In this document: in pieces, positions 16,690 to 26,989 of the stretch
How positions within the stretch are numbered: position 1 is the stretch's first letter
How the letters are laid out: the number at the start of each line of letters is the position of its first letter
Assembly: GCF_018343515.1 (NCBI RefSeq)
Contig: NZ_JAGYPD010000010.1
Span: 50,727-114,726, forward strand
Source: Bacillus sp. FJAT-50079
GTDB lineage: Bacteria; Bacillota; Bacilli; Bacillales; Bacillaceae_C
Direction: 5' to 3'
Length of the DNA: 64,000 nucleotides
Position numbers and translations under genes: made by a program
The notes under the pieces: model-generated
The model's database searches: none
What the model saw: the letters and a program-made list of their open reading frames with translations, nothing else
What the model was told of the DNA's origin: nothing

Positions 16690-17826
16690 TTAAGAGGTGA
16701 TCATAACAATGACACCTTGAAACATTCCTATGATTCCTCCTAAAACCGCTCCCAAGTACGTAATCATAACGAGTTCTTTTTTTGCAATCGATATAACAAG
16801 AGCTTCAAGGCGCTGCAAAGAGAATGCCTCAATTTGCTCTCGTACAATCTCCTCCACTTGGAATCTCTCCATCATTTCTCCAGATCTTGCTAAGACATAT
16901 TGTCCAACGGTATCTAAAATTCTTGGGATAAACTCTTCCTCCATTTTTTTCCGATATGGGGCAAGTAGCTCTGCAACCGTCTTCTCGAAAAAAGTTTCAG
17001 CTTGTAATATATCCGCCACCCATTTTCTTAAATAACTGGCTATATGATCATCATCCACATTTTTTAACATCTGACCAAGTTCCATATCACTAAGTTTACT
17101 CCATTCTGAGCGTAAAACTGTTTCAATCATCGTTTTTGTTCCTGGATTGTTTAAAAACTTTATAATCTCAGGCTGAAATTTATCTGCAAGTGAGTCATTG
17201 CCGATAAACATTTGTATCATATTCCATAGTCTGCCACGTTCTTTCAGGAAATCTTCGATCATCAATTTTATTTTTTCTTTTCCTTCAGGTTCGGAAAAAT
17301 AAACGATTGCCTTTGCAAGGATTTGATCTGCAACATAGGGAATTTTCTCCTCTAACGCGATTCCCCACTCCCCTGGTATACATTCGTGAAGCTTTTTCTT
17401 TTCTACCTCATGTTTTAACGTCCTATATTTATTTTCAATTTTGGCATTGATATAGGAGGTTGTTTTCTCAGCTGCATCTTTGATTTGAAGCTGTTCTAAG
17501 AGCGTTCCTACTGTTATTCCACGCTCGAGCCAATTATTTAATTTTTGAGTGACGAGTGCCTTCATTTCTTTTTGAAATGCTTCTTCCTTTAACTTTCTTT
17601 GAATGCTTTCAGGAGTAACTAAATGTTCTACAACGAGCTTCCCCATTTGCTTTGCAAGTTCATGATGTCTTTTTGGAATAAGCCCCGGAGTAAATGGCAA
17701 CTGCCACTTACCGATAAAAATTGGTTGATACGGTCGAAATAGCATTCGAATTGCCAAAAAATTTGTAAATCCACCGATCACCGCTCCTACAAAGACCATA
17801 AATAAAATCTGCCAAATCCAGTTCAT
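16690..17826 (-). CDS. yheB: YheB, DUF445 membrane-anchored protein
   Basis: The 378-aa product has an N-terminal helix ([20 protein letters not shown]) followed by LAIRMLFRP and [16 protein letters not shown], the DUF445 signature. A long helical domain follows, ending in a C-terminal Gly-rich helix ([20 protein letters not shown]). Both ends are membrane-embedded. Length equals B. subtilis YheB (about 377). Function is unknown; relatives are linked to envelope or sporulation. It is divergent from yheC/D. Confidence 0.92.
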   Translation of the reverse strand: MNWIWQILFMVFVGAVIGGFTNFLAIRMLFRPYQPIFIGKWQLPFTPGLIPKRHHELAKQMGKLVVEHLVTPESIQRKLKEEAFQKEMKALVTQKLNNWLERGITVGTLLEQLQIKDAAEKTTSYINAKIENKYRTLKHEVEKKKLHECIPGEWGIALEEKIPYVADQILAKAIVYFSEPEGKEKIKLMIEDFLKERGRLWNMIQMFIGNDSLADKFQPEIIKFLNNPGTKTMIETVLRSEWSKLSDMELGQMLKNVDDDHIASYLRKWVADILQAETFFEKTVAELLAPYRKKMEEEFIPRILDTVGQYVLARSGEMMERFQVEEIVREQIEAFSLQRLEALVISIAKKELVMITYLGAVLGGIIGMFQGVIVMITS

Positions 17827-17982
17827 CTATTTCTTCCTTTCCGCATCGCTTTTCCTTGTCTAAGCACTTTTATTAACTCATTTCATACGATAAATAAGAT
17901 ATATGCCCATTTTTCTCATGATTTGATTATAAAGATATGTATGAATAAAAGGCAAATAAGGATACTTAAGGAGGGTGTTGTA

Positions 17983-19224
17983 ATGAAAGATTTATTTCCA
18001 TTCAAGGTGTTTGACGATCAAGAGCTTCTTTTCTATTACCCACGTGAATCTGAAGGAAAGCAAGGCAGCAAAAAAATTATTTTCGGTTCTAGTGTAGTCG
18101 AAGCACAGTGCAGTCCACATCCAAATGGTCGGAATGTGATTACAATCAGTTCTGAACTTGCTAATCAATTACAGATTCCAGCACTAATTTCCTCAACTCG
18201 ATTTGACTCGGACGAAGAAGCCCTTTATTTAGGACCGCTTGTTGGAATCTTCACAGCTGGATTTTCTCCTTTTCAACTAAATCCAGTCGGAAATCGCTCT
18301 TCTTTCTTTGCTAAAAAGCTAAAAGAGCAGCATGAGGACGGAGCGATCGCCTTTCTTTTTGGTGAGCAACATATCGATTGGAATGAAGGACTTATTAAAG
18401 GCTATTTTTTCCTAAATGGAATGTGGGAGCAAATGAATATCCCTTTTCCGCAGATTGTATTTGATTTCTTCCCTCATAGCCTATCGGCAAATACAATTGC
18501 CCGCAACGTAAAAGAACGCTTTGAAAATGATTATTTAATCCAATGGTATAACCCAGATTTTATAAATGAGCTAGAACTATTTGAAAAGCTTGATAACGAT
18601 GAATCGATTCAATATTATTTGCCAGAAACAACGGCTTTTCAATCCTTCGCTACAATTGAAAGAATGCTCGCGGATTACGGTCATGTTTTCATTAAATCAT
18701 TAAGAGAACAGAAAGAAAATAAGACGATTCAAATCATATATGACCGATTAAACGATGAGTATTACTGTCGTTTAATCGAGAAGCAAGAGCGGCTTCTTAA
18801 GTTCACTTCTCTCGAAAAACTTAGTAATTATGTGTTTCGTCATTCCAAGCTTGATGAACTATTCGTTCAGCAAGGAATCCAATTACTCCGCCATGACAAA
18901 CAACCGATCCATTTCCAAATCAACGTCTGTAAAGAGAAAGAGATATGGAAAGTAAGTGATATCCAAGCAAAAAAAAGAGAAGAACATTTAGATATAACGG
19001 AAATTTTCCCGGCCGAAGAAGAACTAGCTAGATATAAAGAAAAATTAAGCGAATGCGCAGTTTCCTTATCAAAAGCAATGGAACAACAGCTTCAAGGACT
19101 GCTTAATGAATTTGTTGTTTCATTGGGGATCGATAAGAACGAAAAAGTATGGATACTAACAGCTACATCAAAGCTTGCCAAACCGAAAGTAAAGTTACAT
19201 TCATTTATGACAAACTCCTTTTAA
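17983..19224 (+). CDS. YheC/YheD-type spore coat-associated protein (ATP-grasp-like)
   Basis: The 413-aa product has a first half of beta-rich sequence (LGPLVGIFTAGFSPFQLN, SSFFAKKL) and FNDYLIQWYNP-like segments as in the YheC/YheD family (PF14398), whose C-terminal half is ATP-grasp-like. GGAGGG precedes ATG 17983 (frame open from 17923). B. subtilis has two tandem genes, yheC and yheD; here only one precedes yheE. The protein is intermediate in length and its C-terminus (VKLHSFMTNSF) looks short. Confidence 0.8.
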   Translation: MKDLFPFKVFDDQELLFYYPRESEGKQGSKKIIFGSSVVEAQCSPHPNGRNVITISSELANQLQIPALISSTRFDSDEEALYLGPLVGIFTAGFSPFQLNPVGNRSSFFAKKLKEQHEDGAIAFLFGEQHIDWNEGLIKGYFFLNGMWEQMNIPFPQIVFDFFPHSLSANTIARNVKERFENDYLIQWYNPDFINELELFEKLDNDESIQYYLPETTAFQSFATIERMLADYGHVFIKSLREQKENKTIQIIYDRLNDEYYCRLIEKQERLLKFTSLEKLSNYVFRHSKLDELFVQQGIQLLRHDKQPIHFQINVCKEKEIWKVSDIQAKKREEHLDITEIFPAEEELARYKEKLSECAVSLSKAMEQQLQGLLNEFVVSLGIDKNEKVWILTATSKLAKPKVKLHSFMTNSF

Positions 19225-19266
19225 TTTTCCGGCAATTTTTGTTACAATGAAAATGAGGTGATGCAA

Positions 19267-19485
19267 ATGCTTACCCATTTTCAAATTCAATCTTTATATG
19301 AGGATCAACGACTCCCAGGCTGGCTATTCTCCTTCTATTTCCAACAAGCGAAACATCAAGGAATATATTTGCCAAATGGAACAATCAAATGGTCAACAAA
19401 ACAAATCGAACCTGAACAGATCGGTCAAATTGAAAAACAAATTCATGATTTAATGATCTTTCACATTTATGATAGGCAACGCTAA
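19267..19485 (+). CDS. yheE: YheE (DUF5342) protein
   Basis: The 72-aa protein MLTHFQIQSLYEDQRLPGWL FSFYFQQ... matches YheE in length and in position after yheC/D. GAGGTGA precedes ATG 19267 by 5 nt; upstream GTG/ATG in the same frame (19258, 19261) overlap the ribosome binding site. It is soluble with no known activity. Confidence 0.85.
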   Translation: MLTHFQIQSLYEDQRLPGWLFSFYFQQAKHQGIYLPNGTIKWSTKQIEPEQIGQIEKQIHDLMIFHIYDRQR

Positions 19486-19546
19486 CATTTACCAGTAAGT
19501 TATTCTCCTTAATCAGCCAACAATATGACTGAGGAGGCTGATAGGA

Positions 19547-19741
19547 TTGAAAAAGAAAAAGTTCGATCATGAATTTTTACCTGATACGATGCATGAAGGT
19601 AGAAATGAAATGTATGTAGACGTCGATCGAATGATCAATGAGGGAATGTCTGGTGGCTCTGTTCATATGCGAGAAGATTACACAAATATTGAGGAAGCCA
19701 TCGATTTTTCCCCTGAAGATCCACCTCAAAGCTACGAGTAA
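19547..19741 (+). CDS. Small acidic hypothetical protein
   Basis: The 64-aa product starts at TTG 19547 after a strong GAGGAGGCT site. It is basic at the N-terminus (MKKKKFDHEFLPD) and acidic afterwards, with HMREDYTNIEEAIDF and PEDPPQSYE. There is no hydrophobic segment. The family was not recognised. It sits between yheE and a hairpin at 19768-19796, in line with the regulator gene downstream. Confidence 0.65.
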   Translation: MKKKKFDHEFLPDTMHEGRNEMYVDVDRMINEGMSGGSVHMREDYTNIEEAIDFSPEDPPQSYE

Positions 19742-19767
19742 AATCAACAAACATGCAAGGATGTGGA

Positions 19768-19800
19768 ATAGGGCTGAGGGCATCTCTCAGCCCTATCCGT
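19768..19800 (+). terminator. GC-rich hairpin after the 64-aa gene
   Basis: ATAGGGCTGAG (19768-19778) pairs perfectly with CTCAGCCCTAT (19786-19796). The downstream T-run is weak, so termination may be partial. Confidence 0.6.
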
Positions 19801-19823
19801 ATTTCATCAAAGAGGAGAACGCA

Positions 19824-20720
19824 ATGATTAATCAATTATTAAAATTATACCCACAAGCCGTTTTAGCAGATCAGCCCAATCATGATCCACATTTGTACTG
19901 GTTCAAGGAAAACAATACAAATGATTTTATCGGTATTCCAAAGTCAATTTTATCAGAAAAAGAACGTAAATTATTGCAAGCACTATTTCCGTCAATGAGC
20001 AATTTAGAGGCCCCTTTTTCAAAAACAACGCAAGATTGGAATGCTTTTTTACGAGCAAATGGACCAATTCCATCTTTAAAAAAGGATAGCTGCCGCCTTA
20101 TTCATTTTTCCATTTCTAATATTCGTGATACATTTCATTTTGATGAGTTTGAAGAAGCGTTGAAAAGTTTATTTCCAAATGAAATCATTATTGTTCCTTT
20201 TAACATCCATGAAGGAGTCATTATTGAAGAACAGACCGATATCCAAATGGACGAAGAAGAGCTTATTTCAACCATTCAAGCGTTTGAAAGTGATTTTTTC
20301 TTTAAAGTCCATTTTTATATCGGACGATTTTATCCAGTCATCCAAAAGCTTCGGGATTTTTTTCAGCTTGAGCAATCGATGTTTACTTTATCCTTACAGG
20401 AACAGCCAGAAGAACAAATGATCACGATCGAAAAGGTAGTACCTCTTTATACATATAAAGCGATCTCAAATCACGAAAAACATTTATTATTTGCCACGAT
20501 TCGTAACGTACTTGCTGAGGAGCCGGAGCTATCGGCAACGATTAAACAATATATTGAGAATCACTCGAATGCAACATTAACAGCGAAACAGCTTTTTATG
20601 CATCGCAACAGTTTGCAATATCGAATCGATAAGTTTATTGAAAAAACCGGCATCGACATTAAAACCTTTCACGGTGCTTTCTTTGCTTATTTAGCTTGTT
20701 TACACGAAGAACAAGAGTGA
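19824..20720 (+). CDS. PucR/CdaR-type transcriptional regulator (YxkF-like)
   Basis: The 298-aa product has a C-terminal helix-turn-helix of the PucR class (ATLTAKQLFMHRNSLQYRIDKFIEKTGID), the usual place in this family. The N-terminal two thirds form an uncharacterised sensor region. AGAGGAG precedes ATG 19824; the longer frame from 19638 overlaps another gene and is rejected. It lies directly upstream of msmX, as yxkF does in B. subtilis, suggesting but not proving a regulatory link. Confidence 0.8.
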   Translation: MINQLLKLYPQAVLADQPNHDPHLYWFKENNTNDFIGIPKSILSEKERKLLQALFPSMSNLEAPFSKTTQDWNAFLRANGPIPSLKKDSCRLIHFSISNIRDTFHFDEFEEALKSLFPNEIIIVPFNIHEGVIIEEQTDIQMDEEELISTIQAFESDFFFKVHFYIGRFYPVIQKLRDFFQLEQSMFTLSLQEQPEEQMITIEKVVPLYTYKAISNHEKHLLFATIRNVLAEEPELSATIKQYIENHSNATLTAKQLFMHRNSLQYRIDKFIEKTGIDIKTFHGAFFAYLACLHEEQE

Positions 20721-20833
20721 TGATGCAATATGCCTAAAAATTCGACTTCTTTTTTGTGCACCTTGTCCATGGTGATATGAAAGCGCATTCTGTAAACTCT
20801 TACTTACAGACAAGAGATTAGGAGGAATAAAAA

Positions 20834-21934
20834 ATGGCTGAATTACGTTTGAATAATATTTATAAGGTTTATGATAATAAAGTAACTGCGGTGGAAGATT
20901 TTAATTTACATGTAAAAGATAAAGAATTTATCGTCTTTGTTGGTCCTTCTGGATGTGGTAAATCAACAACACTTCGAATGATTGCTGGATTGGAAGAGAT
21001 TACACAAGGTGATTTCTATATTGATGATAAACGAGTAAATGATGTTGCTCCAAAAGACCGCGACATTGCAATGGTATTCCAAAACTATGCGCTCTATCCA
21101 CATATGAGCGTATATGACAATATGGCTTTCGGATTAAAGCTTCGTAAAATGCCTAAAGATGAAATTAAACGACGTGTTGATGATGCTGCGAAAATTCTTG
21201 GTCTTGAAAACTTTTTAGACCGTAAACCAAAAGCTCTTTCAGGTGGTCAGCGTCAGCGTGTTGCACTTGGACGTGCGATCGTTCGTGATGCAAAAGTATT
21301 CTTGATGGACGAGCCTTTATCGAACCTTGATGCAAAACTGCGTGTAGCGATGCGTGCGGAAATTGCAAAGCTCCATCAAAGACTACAAACAACAACGATT
21401 TATGTAACGCATGACCAAACAGAAGCGATGACAATGGCGAGCCGAATTGTTGTTATGAAGGATGGAATTATCCAGCAAATCGGAACACCAAAAGAAGTAT
21501 ATGACAGCCCTGAGAACATTTTTGTTGGTGGATTTATCGGTTCTCCAGCGATGAACTTCTTTGATGGAAAACTTCAAGATGATGGATTCTTGCTAGAAAA
21601 TAAATTTAAAATTCAAGTTCCAGAAGGAAAAATGAAAATGCTTCGTGAACAAGGCTACATTGGCAAAGACCTAATGCTTGGTGTTCGTCCGGAAGATATT
21701 CATGATGAGCCTGCATTCATCGATGCTTCTCCTGGAACAAAAGTTGAGGTTGTCATTGAAGTTGCTGAACTTCTTGGTGCGGAAACAATGCTATACTCTC
21801 GTGTTGGAAACCATGATTTTGTTTCAAGAATTGATGCAAGAACGATCGTTGAGCCAGGTCAAAAAATGACGCTCGCATTCGATATGAACAAAGCACATTT
21901 CTTCGACCCTACAACGGAATTAAGAATTCGTTAA
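20834..21934 (+). CDS. msmX: MsmX-type multi-sugar ABC transporter ATPase
   Basis: The 366-aa product has Walker A GPSGCGKST, Q-loop QNYALYPHMSV, signature LSGGQRQRVALGRA, Walker B VFLMDEPLSNLDA and H-loop VTHDQTEAMT. A C-terminal TOBE/MalK-type regulatory domain begins near 240 (GVRPEDIHDEP). MsmX is a shared energiser for several sugar importers and is typically not adjacent to permeases; none is seen here. AGGAGG precedes ATG 20834 and a strong terminator follows. Confidence 0.93.
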   Translation: MAELRLNNIYKVYDNKVTAVEDFNLHVKDKEFIVFVGPSGCGKSTTLRMIAGLEEITQGDFYIDDKRVNDVAPKDRDIAMVFQNYALYPHMSVYDNMAFGLKLRKMPKDEIKRRVDDAAKILGLENFLDRKPKALSGGQRQRVALGRAIVRDAKVFLMDEPLSNLDAKLRVAMRAEIAKLHQRLQTTTIYVTHDQTEAMTMASRIVVMKDGIIQQIGTPKEVYDSPENIFVGGFIGSPAMNFFDGKLQDDGFLLENKFKIQVPEGKMKMLREQGYIGKDLMLGVRPEDIHDEPAFIDASPGTKVEVVIEVAELLGAETMLYSRVGNHDFVSRIDARTIVEPGQKMTLAFDMNKAHFFDPTTELRIR

Positions 21935-22014
21935 TAAAATTTAAAAAAGTCCAAACATCTATTTAGCAGTGTACTTTCATTTTTGAAAACAGCTAGTTGC
22001 TGCTAAGCTAGAAA

Positions 22015-22049
22015 AAAATCCCCCCTTTTAAATTCAAAAGGGGGATTTT
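22015..22049 (+). terminator. Terminator of msmX
   Basis: AAAATCCCCCC TTTT (22015-22029) pairs with AAAAGGGGGATTTT (22036-22049), ending in T-rich sequence. Confidence 0.85.
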
Positions 22050-22078
22050 CTTTCGGAAAAAATTACCTGTTTTTATAA

Positions 22079-22108
22079 TGAATAGATTCATGTAAAAAAA
22101 ACATAATA
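22079..22108 (+). promoter_or_regulatory. Sigma-G promoter of the SASP gene
   Basis: TGAATA (22079-22084), exactly 17 bp, CATAATA (22102-22108): both elements fit the sigma-G consensus (TGNATA / CATNNTA), giving forespore expression of the SASP gene 115 bp downstream. Confidence 0.75.
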
Positions 22109-22223
22109 CATAGTACAAAGCGAAAAAAAACCACTGGGTTACAATAGATAGCTGGTAACAGCGTCGGTGCAATTCCGGCTAACCCAACCATTCACTATAT
22201 TACAACAAGGAGATGAACTCGAA

Positions 22224-22427
22224 ATGGCTAGCAATGGTAATTCTAACCAACTCGTAGTAAATGGTGCGCAACAAGCAATTGATCAAATGAAATATGAGAT
22301 TGCATCAGAATTTGGTGTAAACCTTGGTGCAGAAACAACATCTCGTGCGAACGGATCTGTTGGTGGAGAAATCACTAAGCGTTTAGTTCAAATGGCTGAA
22401 CAACAACTTGGCGGATATCACCAATAA
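22224..22427 (+). CDS. Alpha/beta-type small acid-soluble spore protein
   Basis: The 67-aa product has both SASP signatures: [20 protein letters not shown] (the germination-protease site is inside EIASEFG) and [20 protein letters not shown]. It coats spore DNA and is degraded at germination. AAGGAGATG precedes ATG 22224. The upstream sigma-G promoter and downstream terminator make it a self-contained unit. Confidence 0.96.
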   Translation: MASNGNSNQLVVNGAQQAIDQMKYEIASEFGVNLGAETTSRANGSVGGEITKRLVQMAEQQLGGYHQ

Positions 22428-22451
22428 TAAGACAATTTTATAATATGGCTA

Positions 22452-22481
22452 AGCCCCCGGTACATTCCGGGGGCTGTTTAT
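22452..22481 (+). terminator. Terminator of the SASP gene
   Basis: AGCCCCCGG (22452-22460), TACATT, CCGGGGGCT (22467-22475), then GTTTATT. Confidence 0.85.
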
Positions 22482-22677
22482 TAGAAGTTGTTCAAAAAGT
22501 CCGGTAAAAATGACACGTCGAATTTCTTCGTTGGTGAAAGGAGAACTTCTGCTAAAAACCCTACAGAAGAAGTCAATACATCCTGTCCAAGCTCCCTGCT
22601 CACATATTAATTAGTATACGCTGTGTACCGCCTCGATCTTCTTGGTCTTTTTTATCCTCCTTCTTAAACACGCACTA

Positions 22678-24063
22678 CTATTTAATATTTACCATCTTCT
22701 TCGGATCAATCCATTCATCATATTGATCTTCTGTTACATAACCTGTTTTTATTGCTGCCTCTTTTAATGTCGTTCCCTCATTAAACGCTAATTTTGCAAT
22801 TTCAGCTGCTTTTTCATAACCAATATGTGGATTTAAAGCGGTTACGAGCATAAGTGAACGATTCACATTCTCATCAATTACCTCAAGATTAGGCTCTAGT
22901 CCTTGAACACATTTTTCATCAAAGGAAATCATTCCGTCTGCAAGTAAATGAACAGACTGGAGAAAATTATAAATGATTACAGGTTTATAAACGTTTAATT
23001 CGAAATTGCCTTGGCTGGCAGCAAAACCAATTGCTGCATCATTTCCAAAAACTTGGACAGCTACCATTGTCAATGCTTCACTTTGTGTTGGATTTACCTT
23101 TCCAGGCATAATTGAACTTCCAGGTTCATTTGCAGGAATCGTAATTTCGCCAATCCCGCTTCTTGGACCACTTGCAAGCCAACGAACATCATTGGCAATC
23201 TTCGTTAGATCCGCTGCAAGCGCTTTGATTGCACCGTGCGCATAAGCAATTTCATCATGGCTTGTCAGAGCATGAAATTTATTGTCCGAAGAAACGAATG
23301 TATAGCCGGTTTGCTTACTAAGCGCACTAGCAACTTTATCCCCAAACGTAGGATCTGCATTAATGCCTGTCCCAACTGCAGTCCCACCAATGGCTAAATT
23401 TAATAAGTGTTCGGCACTTTCTTTAATCATTTTTTCACTTTTTTCAAGCATCGCCCTCCAGCCGCTAATTTCTTGACCGAGTGTGACAGGCGTTGCATCT
23501 TGAAGATGTGTGCGACCGATTTTAATGATATTCATAAATTGTTTTTCTTTTGCTAGAAGCGTTTTTTTCAATTGAGTTAAGGCTGGTAATAATTGTTTGT
23601 AGATTTCCTCATATGCGGCAACATGCATAGCTGTTGGAAATGTATCATTAGAACTTTGAGACATATTAACATCGTCATTTGGATGAATTCTTTCTTCTGA
23701 ACCTTGTTCTTTAAGTCGTTCATTTGCACGACGGGCAACAACCTCATTCACATTCATATTCGACTGTGTGCCACTGCCCGTTTGCCAAACGACGAGCGGA
23801 AAGTGATCATTGAATCTCCCTTCCAATATCTCATCACAAGTTGCGGAAATGGCTGCATGCTTATCATCTGATAAATTTCCTAATTCATTGTTAGCAGAAG
23901 CAGCTGCTTTTTTTAAATGTGCAAACGCTTTAATAACTTCCATTGGCATTTTTTCATGGCCAATTTTAAAGTTTTCTTTGCTGCGTTGCGTTTGCGCGCC
24001 CCAATACTTATCTTGAGGTACTTTAATTTCCCCAATCGTATCTTTCTCAATCCGGTATCCCAT
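22678..24063 (-). CDS. fumC: Class II fumarate hydratase
   Basis: The 461-aa product contains the fumarase/aspartase signature [11 protein letters not shown], the active-site region [16 protein letters not shown] and [15 protein letters not shown]. Class II fumarase hydrates fumarate to malate in the TCA cycle without an Fe-S cluster. GGAGGCAATGTAA precedes ATG 24063. It is called CitG/FumC in Bacillus. No terminator was found at its 3' end before the SASP gene region. Confidence 0.95.
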   Translation of the reverse strand: MGYRIEKDTIGEIKVPQDKYWGAQTQRSKENFKIGHEKMPMEVIKAFAHLKKAAASANNELGNLSDDKHAAISATCDEILEGRFNDHFPLVVWQTGSGTQSNMNVNEVVARRANERLKEQGSEERIHPNDDVNMSQSSNDTFPTAMHVAAYEEIYKQLLPALTQLKKTLLAKEKQFMNIIKIGRTHLQDATPVTLGQEISGWRAMLEKSEKMIKESAEHLLNLAIGGTAVGTGINADPTFGDKVASALSKQTGYTFVSSDNKFHALTSHDEIAYAHGAIKALAADLTKIANDVRWLASGPRSGIGEITIPANEPGSSIMPGKVNPTQSEALTMVAVQVFGNDAAIGFAASQGNFELNVYKPVIIYNFLQSVHLLADGMISFDEKCVQGLEPNLEVIDENVNRSLMLVTALNPHIGYEKAAEIAKLAFNEGTTLKEAAIKTGYVTEDQYDEWIDPKKMVNIK

Positions 24064-24135
24064 TTACATTGCCTCCTATGTCACTTATCCATCCATCTTT
24101 ATTTTCTCATAAATTCATATAATTTTCATCTAAAA

Positions 24136-24167
24136 TGCGGATTTTGGCTAAAAGTCCAAAATCCGCA
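24136..24167 (-). terminator. Terminator of the class A PBP gene
   Basis: Minus strand TGCGGATTTTGG, 8-nt loop, CCAAAATCCGCA, then TTTT (24167 downwards). Confidence 0.8.
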
Positions 24168-24174
24168 CCGTTAT

Positions 24175-26259
24175 TCATTCTCCTTTAAATTTTCTCATCG
24201 TATCTTTTAGTTTTTCTTCAAATTTTTTCAAGTTGCCTTTCCCTTTTTCTAGTTTTTCCTTCCATTTTGTTGCTTCTTCAATCATCTTTTGGTCAAATTC
24301 TTTAAACTTTTCTTTAAGTGGACGATTGTCTTTTTCATTCTCTTCTTGTAGACGATCATTAATTGATTGCGTATCAAAGTCTCCTGGGTCAACGTATTTC
24401 ACAGCTTGTGCCATCATTTCACGAAAGATTGGGACGACCGTATCTCCACTTTTCCCTCTTACATAATGAGTTCGATCTGTTTTATCATAGCCAAGCCAGA
24501 CTGCCCCAACTAAATTAGGTGTATAACCGACAAACCATTGGTCTTTCGTTCCATCTGTAATATCCGAGTATGGGAGCTGAGTTGAACCCGTTTTCCCAGC
24601 AATCTTATATCCATTTATTTTCGCATTTCTTCCTGTTCCTGTTTCGACGACGTTTAATAGCATCGCCGTCATTTGTTCTGCTGTCTTTTTACTAATGACA
24701 CGAACTTTTTTCGGCTCAGGCTCCGCAATTACATTTCCTGTTGGACCAATGATTCTCGTTATAATATGGCTTTCGACCCTTTGTCCGCCGTTCGCAAACA
24801 CCGAGTACGCCTCTGCCATTTGCTTCGGTGAGAAACCAGTGTCCGTCCCTCCCAAAGCAAGGCTTAAGTTTTTATCCTCGTCCTTCACAGGTAAGCCAAA
24901 CTTCTTCAACATTTGAAAGGATTTGTCGAGACCGATCTCATTTAACAGCCAGACAGCGGGAACATTGATCGAATCTTCGATTGCCTTGTACATTGCAACT
25001 TCTCCTGCGTACTGGCCATCATAATTTTTCGGTGCATATCCGGAAAATGACATCCCAGACTCATCCTTTAGCATAGAATGTGCCGTATATCCTGCCTCTA
25101 GAGCCGGTGTATAGACAGCGAGCGGCTTCATGACCGATCCCGGTTGTGTTGTCAGTTGGGTTGCACGATTGTAAGCCCGAAACGTATGCTCTCCACGTCC
25201 ACCAACTAAAGCGCGAATTCCACCTGTATGTGGATCAAGAAGAATTCCTCCACTTTGCGCTAATACGCCATCACTACTTTTTGGAAACAGTGCATTATTT
25301 GCATATACATTTTCCATTGATGATTGCAGATTTTGATCCATTTCAGTGTAAATTTTATATCCTCTTGTTAAAATCTCCTCTTGAGTAAGTCCATATAATT
25401 TGACCGCTTCATTAATGACCGCATCCGTATAATATGGGTATTTGCCTTTTAACGGATCGCCCCCCTTATCTTTCAAAACAATCGTTTGTTGTAGGGCTTG
25501 TTCTAATTCTTCGTCCGTAATCATATTAAGTTTTTTCATTTGCTCTAAAACAAGATTGCGGCGCTCAAGCGCTCCCTCCATATTTTTATAAGGATCAAGT
25601 GCGGATGGACGATTAATAATCCCAGCTAACATTGCTGCTTCACTTAATGAAATCTGATCAACATCTTTTCCGAAATATTTTCTTGATGCATTTTGCACTC
25701 CCCATGAACTGCTTCCGAAATAAACTTGATTCATATACATTTCTAAGATTTCATCTTTCGTAAACTTTTTCTCAATTTCAATCGCTAAAAATACTTCCTC
25801 TAGCTTCCTTTTATACGTTCTCTCCGGCGATAAAAGCGCCGTTTTCGTTAACTGTTGTGTAATCGTACTTCCACCGGCACGAATTCTCCCTGATTTTAAA
25901 TTTATAAATAAAGCTCTGAATATCCCTTTTACATCAAATCCCCGATGTTCCATAAAACGATGATCTTCAATTGCCATGATCGCATTTTTCAAATGATCAG
26001 GAACATTGTCGACGGAAACACCCTCCACACGATTGGCGGAAATTTTACTTGCTTCATCGCCATCTTTGTCATAAATTACCGTCGCTTGCGCTAAGCCTTG
26101 CCTTAGCGACTCAACATTAGCAGCACTAGCTAAATAGGCAAAATAAGCAAGAAAGATTAACAGCCCTAATGAGAGCGTTAATATTAAGATTTGGTTAATA
26201 TGTGCTCTCTTCCAAAATCGCTTAATTGCTGCCATTCCTTTATGGTAAACATTCATCAT
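24175..26259 (-). CDS. Class A penicillin-binding protein (glycosyltransferase/transpeptidase)
   Basis: The product is about 694 aa, with one N-terminal membrane helix near residues 24-50. The GT51 glycosyltransferase domain has AIEDHRFMEHRGFD, GGSTITQQLTK and MYMNQVYFG. The transpeptidase domain has SVMK as the SxxK motif, SIN as SxN and KTGS as KTG. A Lys/Glu-rich tail follows. It polymerises and cross-links peptidoglycan outside the membrane. Among Bacillus PBPs the size resembles the sporulation types PbpF/PbpG, but I cannot assign one. The start is uncertain: GTG 26268 or ATG 26259/26256. Confidence 0.9.
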   Translation of the reverse strand: MMNVYHKGMAAIKRFWKRAHINQILILTLSLGLLIFLAYFAYLASAANVESLRQGLAQATVIYDKDGDEASKISANRVEGVSVDNVPDHLKNAIMAIEDHRFMEHRGFDVKGIFRALFINLKSGRIRAGGSTITQQLTKTALLSPERTYKRKLEEVFLAIEIEKKFTKDEILEMYMNQVYFGSSSWGVQNASRKYFGKDVDQISLSEAAMLAGIINRPSALDPYKNMEGALERRNLVLEQMKKLNMITDEELEQALQQTIVLKDKGGDPLKGKYPYYTDAVINEAVKLYGLTQEEILTRGYKIYTEMDQNLQSSMENVYANNALFPKSSDGVLAQSGGILLDPHTGGIRALVGGRGEHTFRAYNRATQLTTQPGSVMKPLAVYTPALEAGYTAHSMLKDESGMSFSGYAPKNYDGQYAGEVAMYKAIEDSINVPAVWLLNEIGLDKSFQMLKKFGLPVKDEDKNLSLALGGTDTGFSPKQMAEAYSVFANGGQRVESHIITRIIGPTGNVIAEPEPKKVRVISKKTAEQMTAMLLNVVETGTGRNAKINGYKIAGKTGSTQLPYSDITDGTKDQWFVGYTPNLVGAVWLGYDKTDRTHYVRGKSGDTVVPIFREMMAQAVKYVDPGDFDTQSINDRLQEENEKDNRPLKEKFKEFDQKMIEEATKWKEKLEKGKGNLKKFEEKLKDTMRKFKGE

Positions 26260-26414
26260 ACTCTTCACTCATTTCTAATTCCGTTTCCATATTTATATTA
26301 TAAATCAGATATGTCATTCTATTACAGCAAGAGCACCACTTTTGCTGCTTTAAAATTAAAGCTAACCGCAAGTAAAAAGGATCCTTAAAGGATTATTTTA
26401 TCATCTTTTACACA

Positions 26415-26442
26415 TAAAAAAACAGTCGGTTCATCCGACTGT
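26415..26442 (-). terminator. Terminator of the 55-aa gene
   Basis: Minus strand ACAGTCGG, 5-nt loop, CCGACTGT followed by seven T. Confidence 0.85.
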
Positions 26443-26445
26443 CAC

Positions 26446-26613
26446 TTAATTTCCACTCTTTTCCTTTAATGCTACGATTTCTTCATCCATTGCTTTCATG
26501 TACATGTATACAATTTGTTTCTCTTTATCACTTGCATTAATTATTTCTAAATGCTGTAAACATTTGCGTATCATTGGATGTTCCGTTCGTTTTTCCTCCA
26601 AACCCTTTTTCAT
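26446..26613 (-). CDS. Small 55-aa helical protein, unknown
   Basis: Translation MKKGLEEKRTEHPMIRKCLQ continues through HLEIINASDKEKQIVYMYMK to ...EKSGN. It is highly charged and helical, with GGGGTGA 5 nt before ATG 26613 and a textbook terminator immediately after the stop, so it is probably genuine. No family was recognised. The 26614-26989 gap upstream is AT-rich with several TATAAT-like hexamers and nothing else visible. Confidence 0.7.
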   Translation of the reverse strand: MKKGLEEKRTEHPMIRKCLQHLEIINASDKEKQIVYMYMKAMDEEIVALKEKSGN

Positions 26614-26989
26614 CTAGTTCACCCCATCAAATAATAATGTTTGATTATCAGTTATCCGGACATTCGGTGAAAATGGACGAACTTTTTTCGATATGTTTAT
26701 TATGTCGAAATCTTTCATATAATTCGAATTTTATAACTCCATTATAATGCATATAAAGACAAATATGTATAGGCATATTTCAGTAATTTTTTACGATCTT
26801 TTTCGAGGATTAAAGACCTAATCCGACTTTTATTCTATCATCTATATTACTATACATAATTTAACAGATTATTTCAATACAACTTGTTATAACGAATAAA
26901 TAAAAAATTGATCTTATATAGCTTTAGTAGATTACATCAGATGAAAATGGGTATTGAATAATAATCACTTTTGAAAGGACTTCTTAGAT

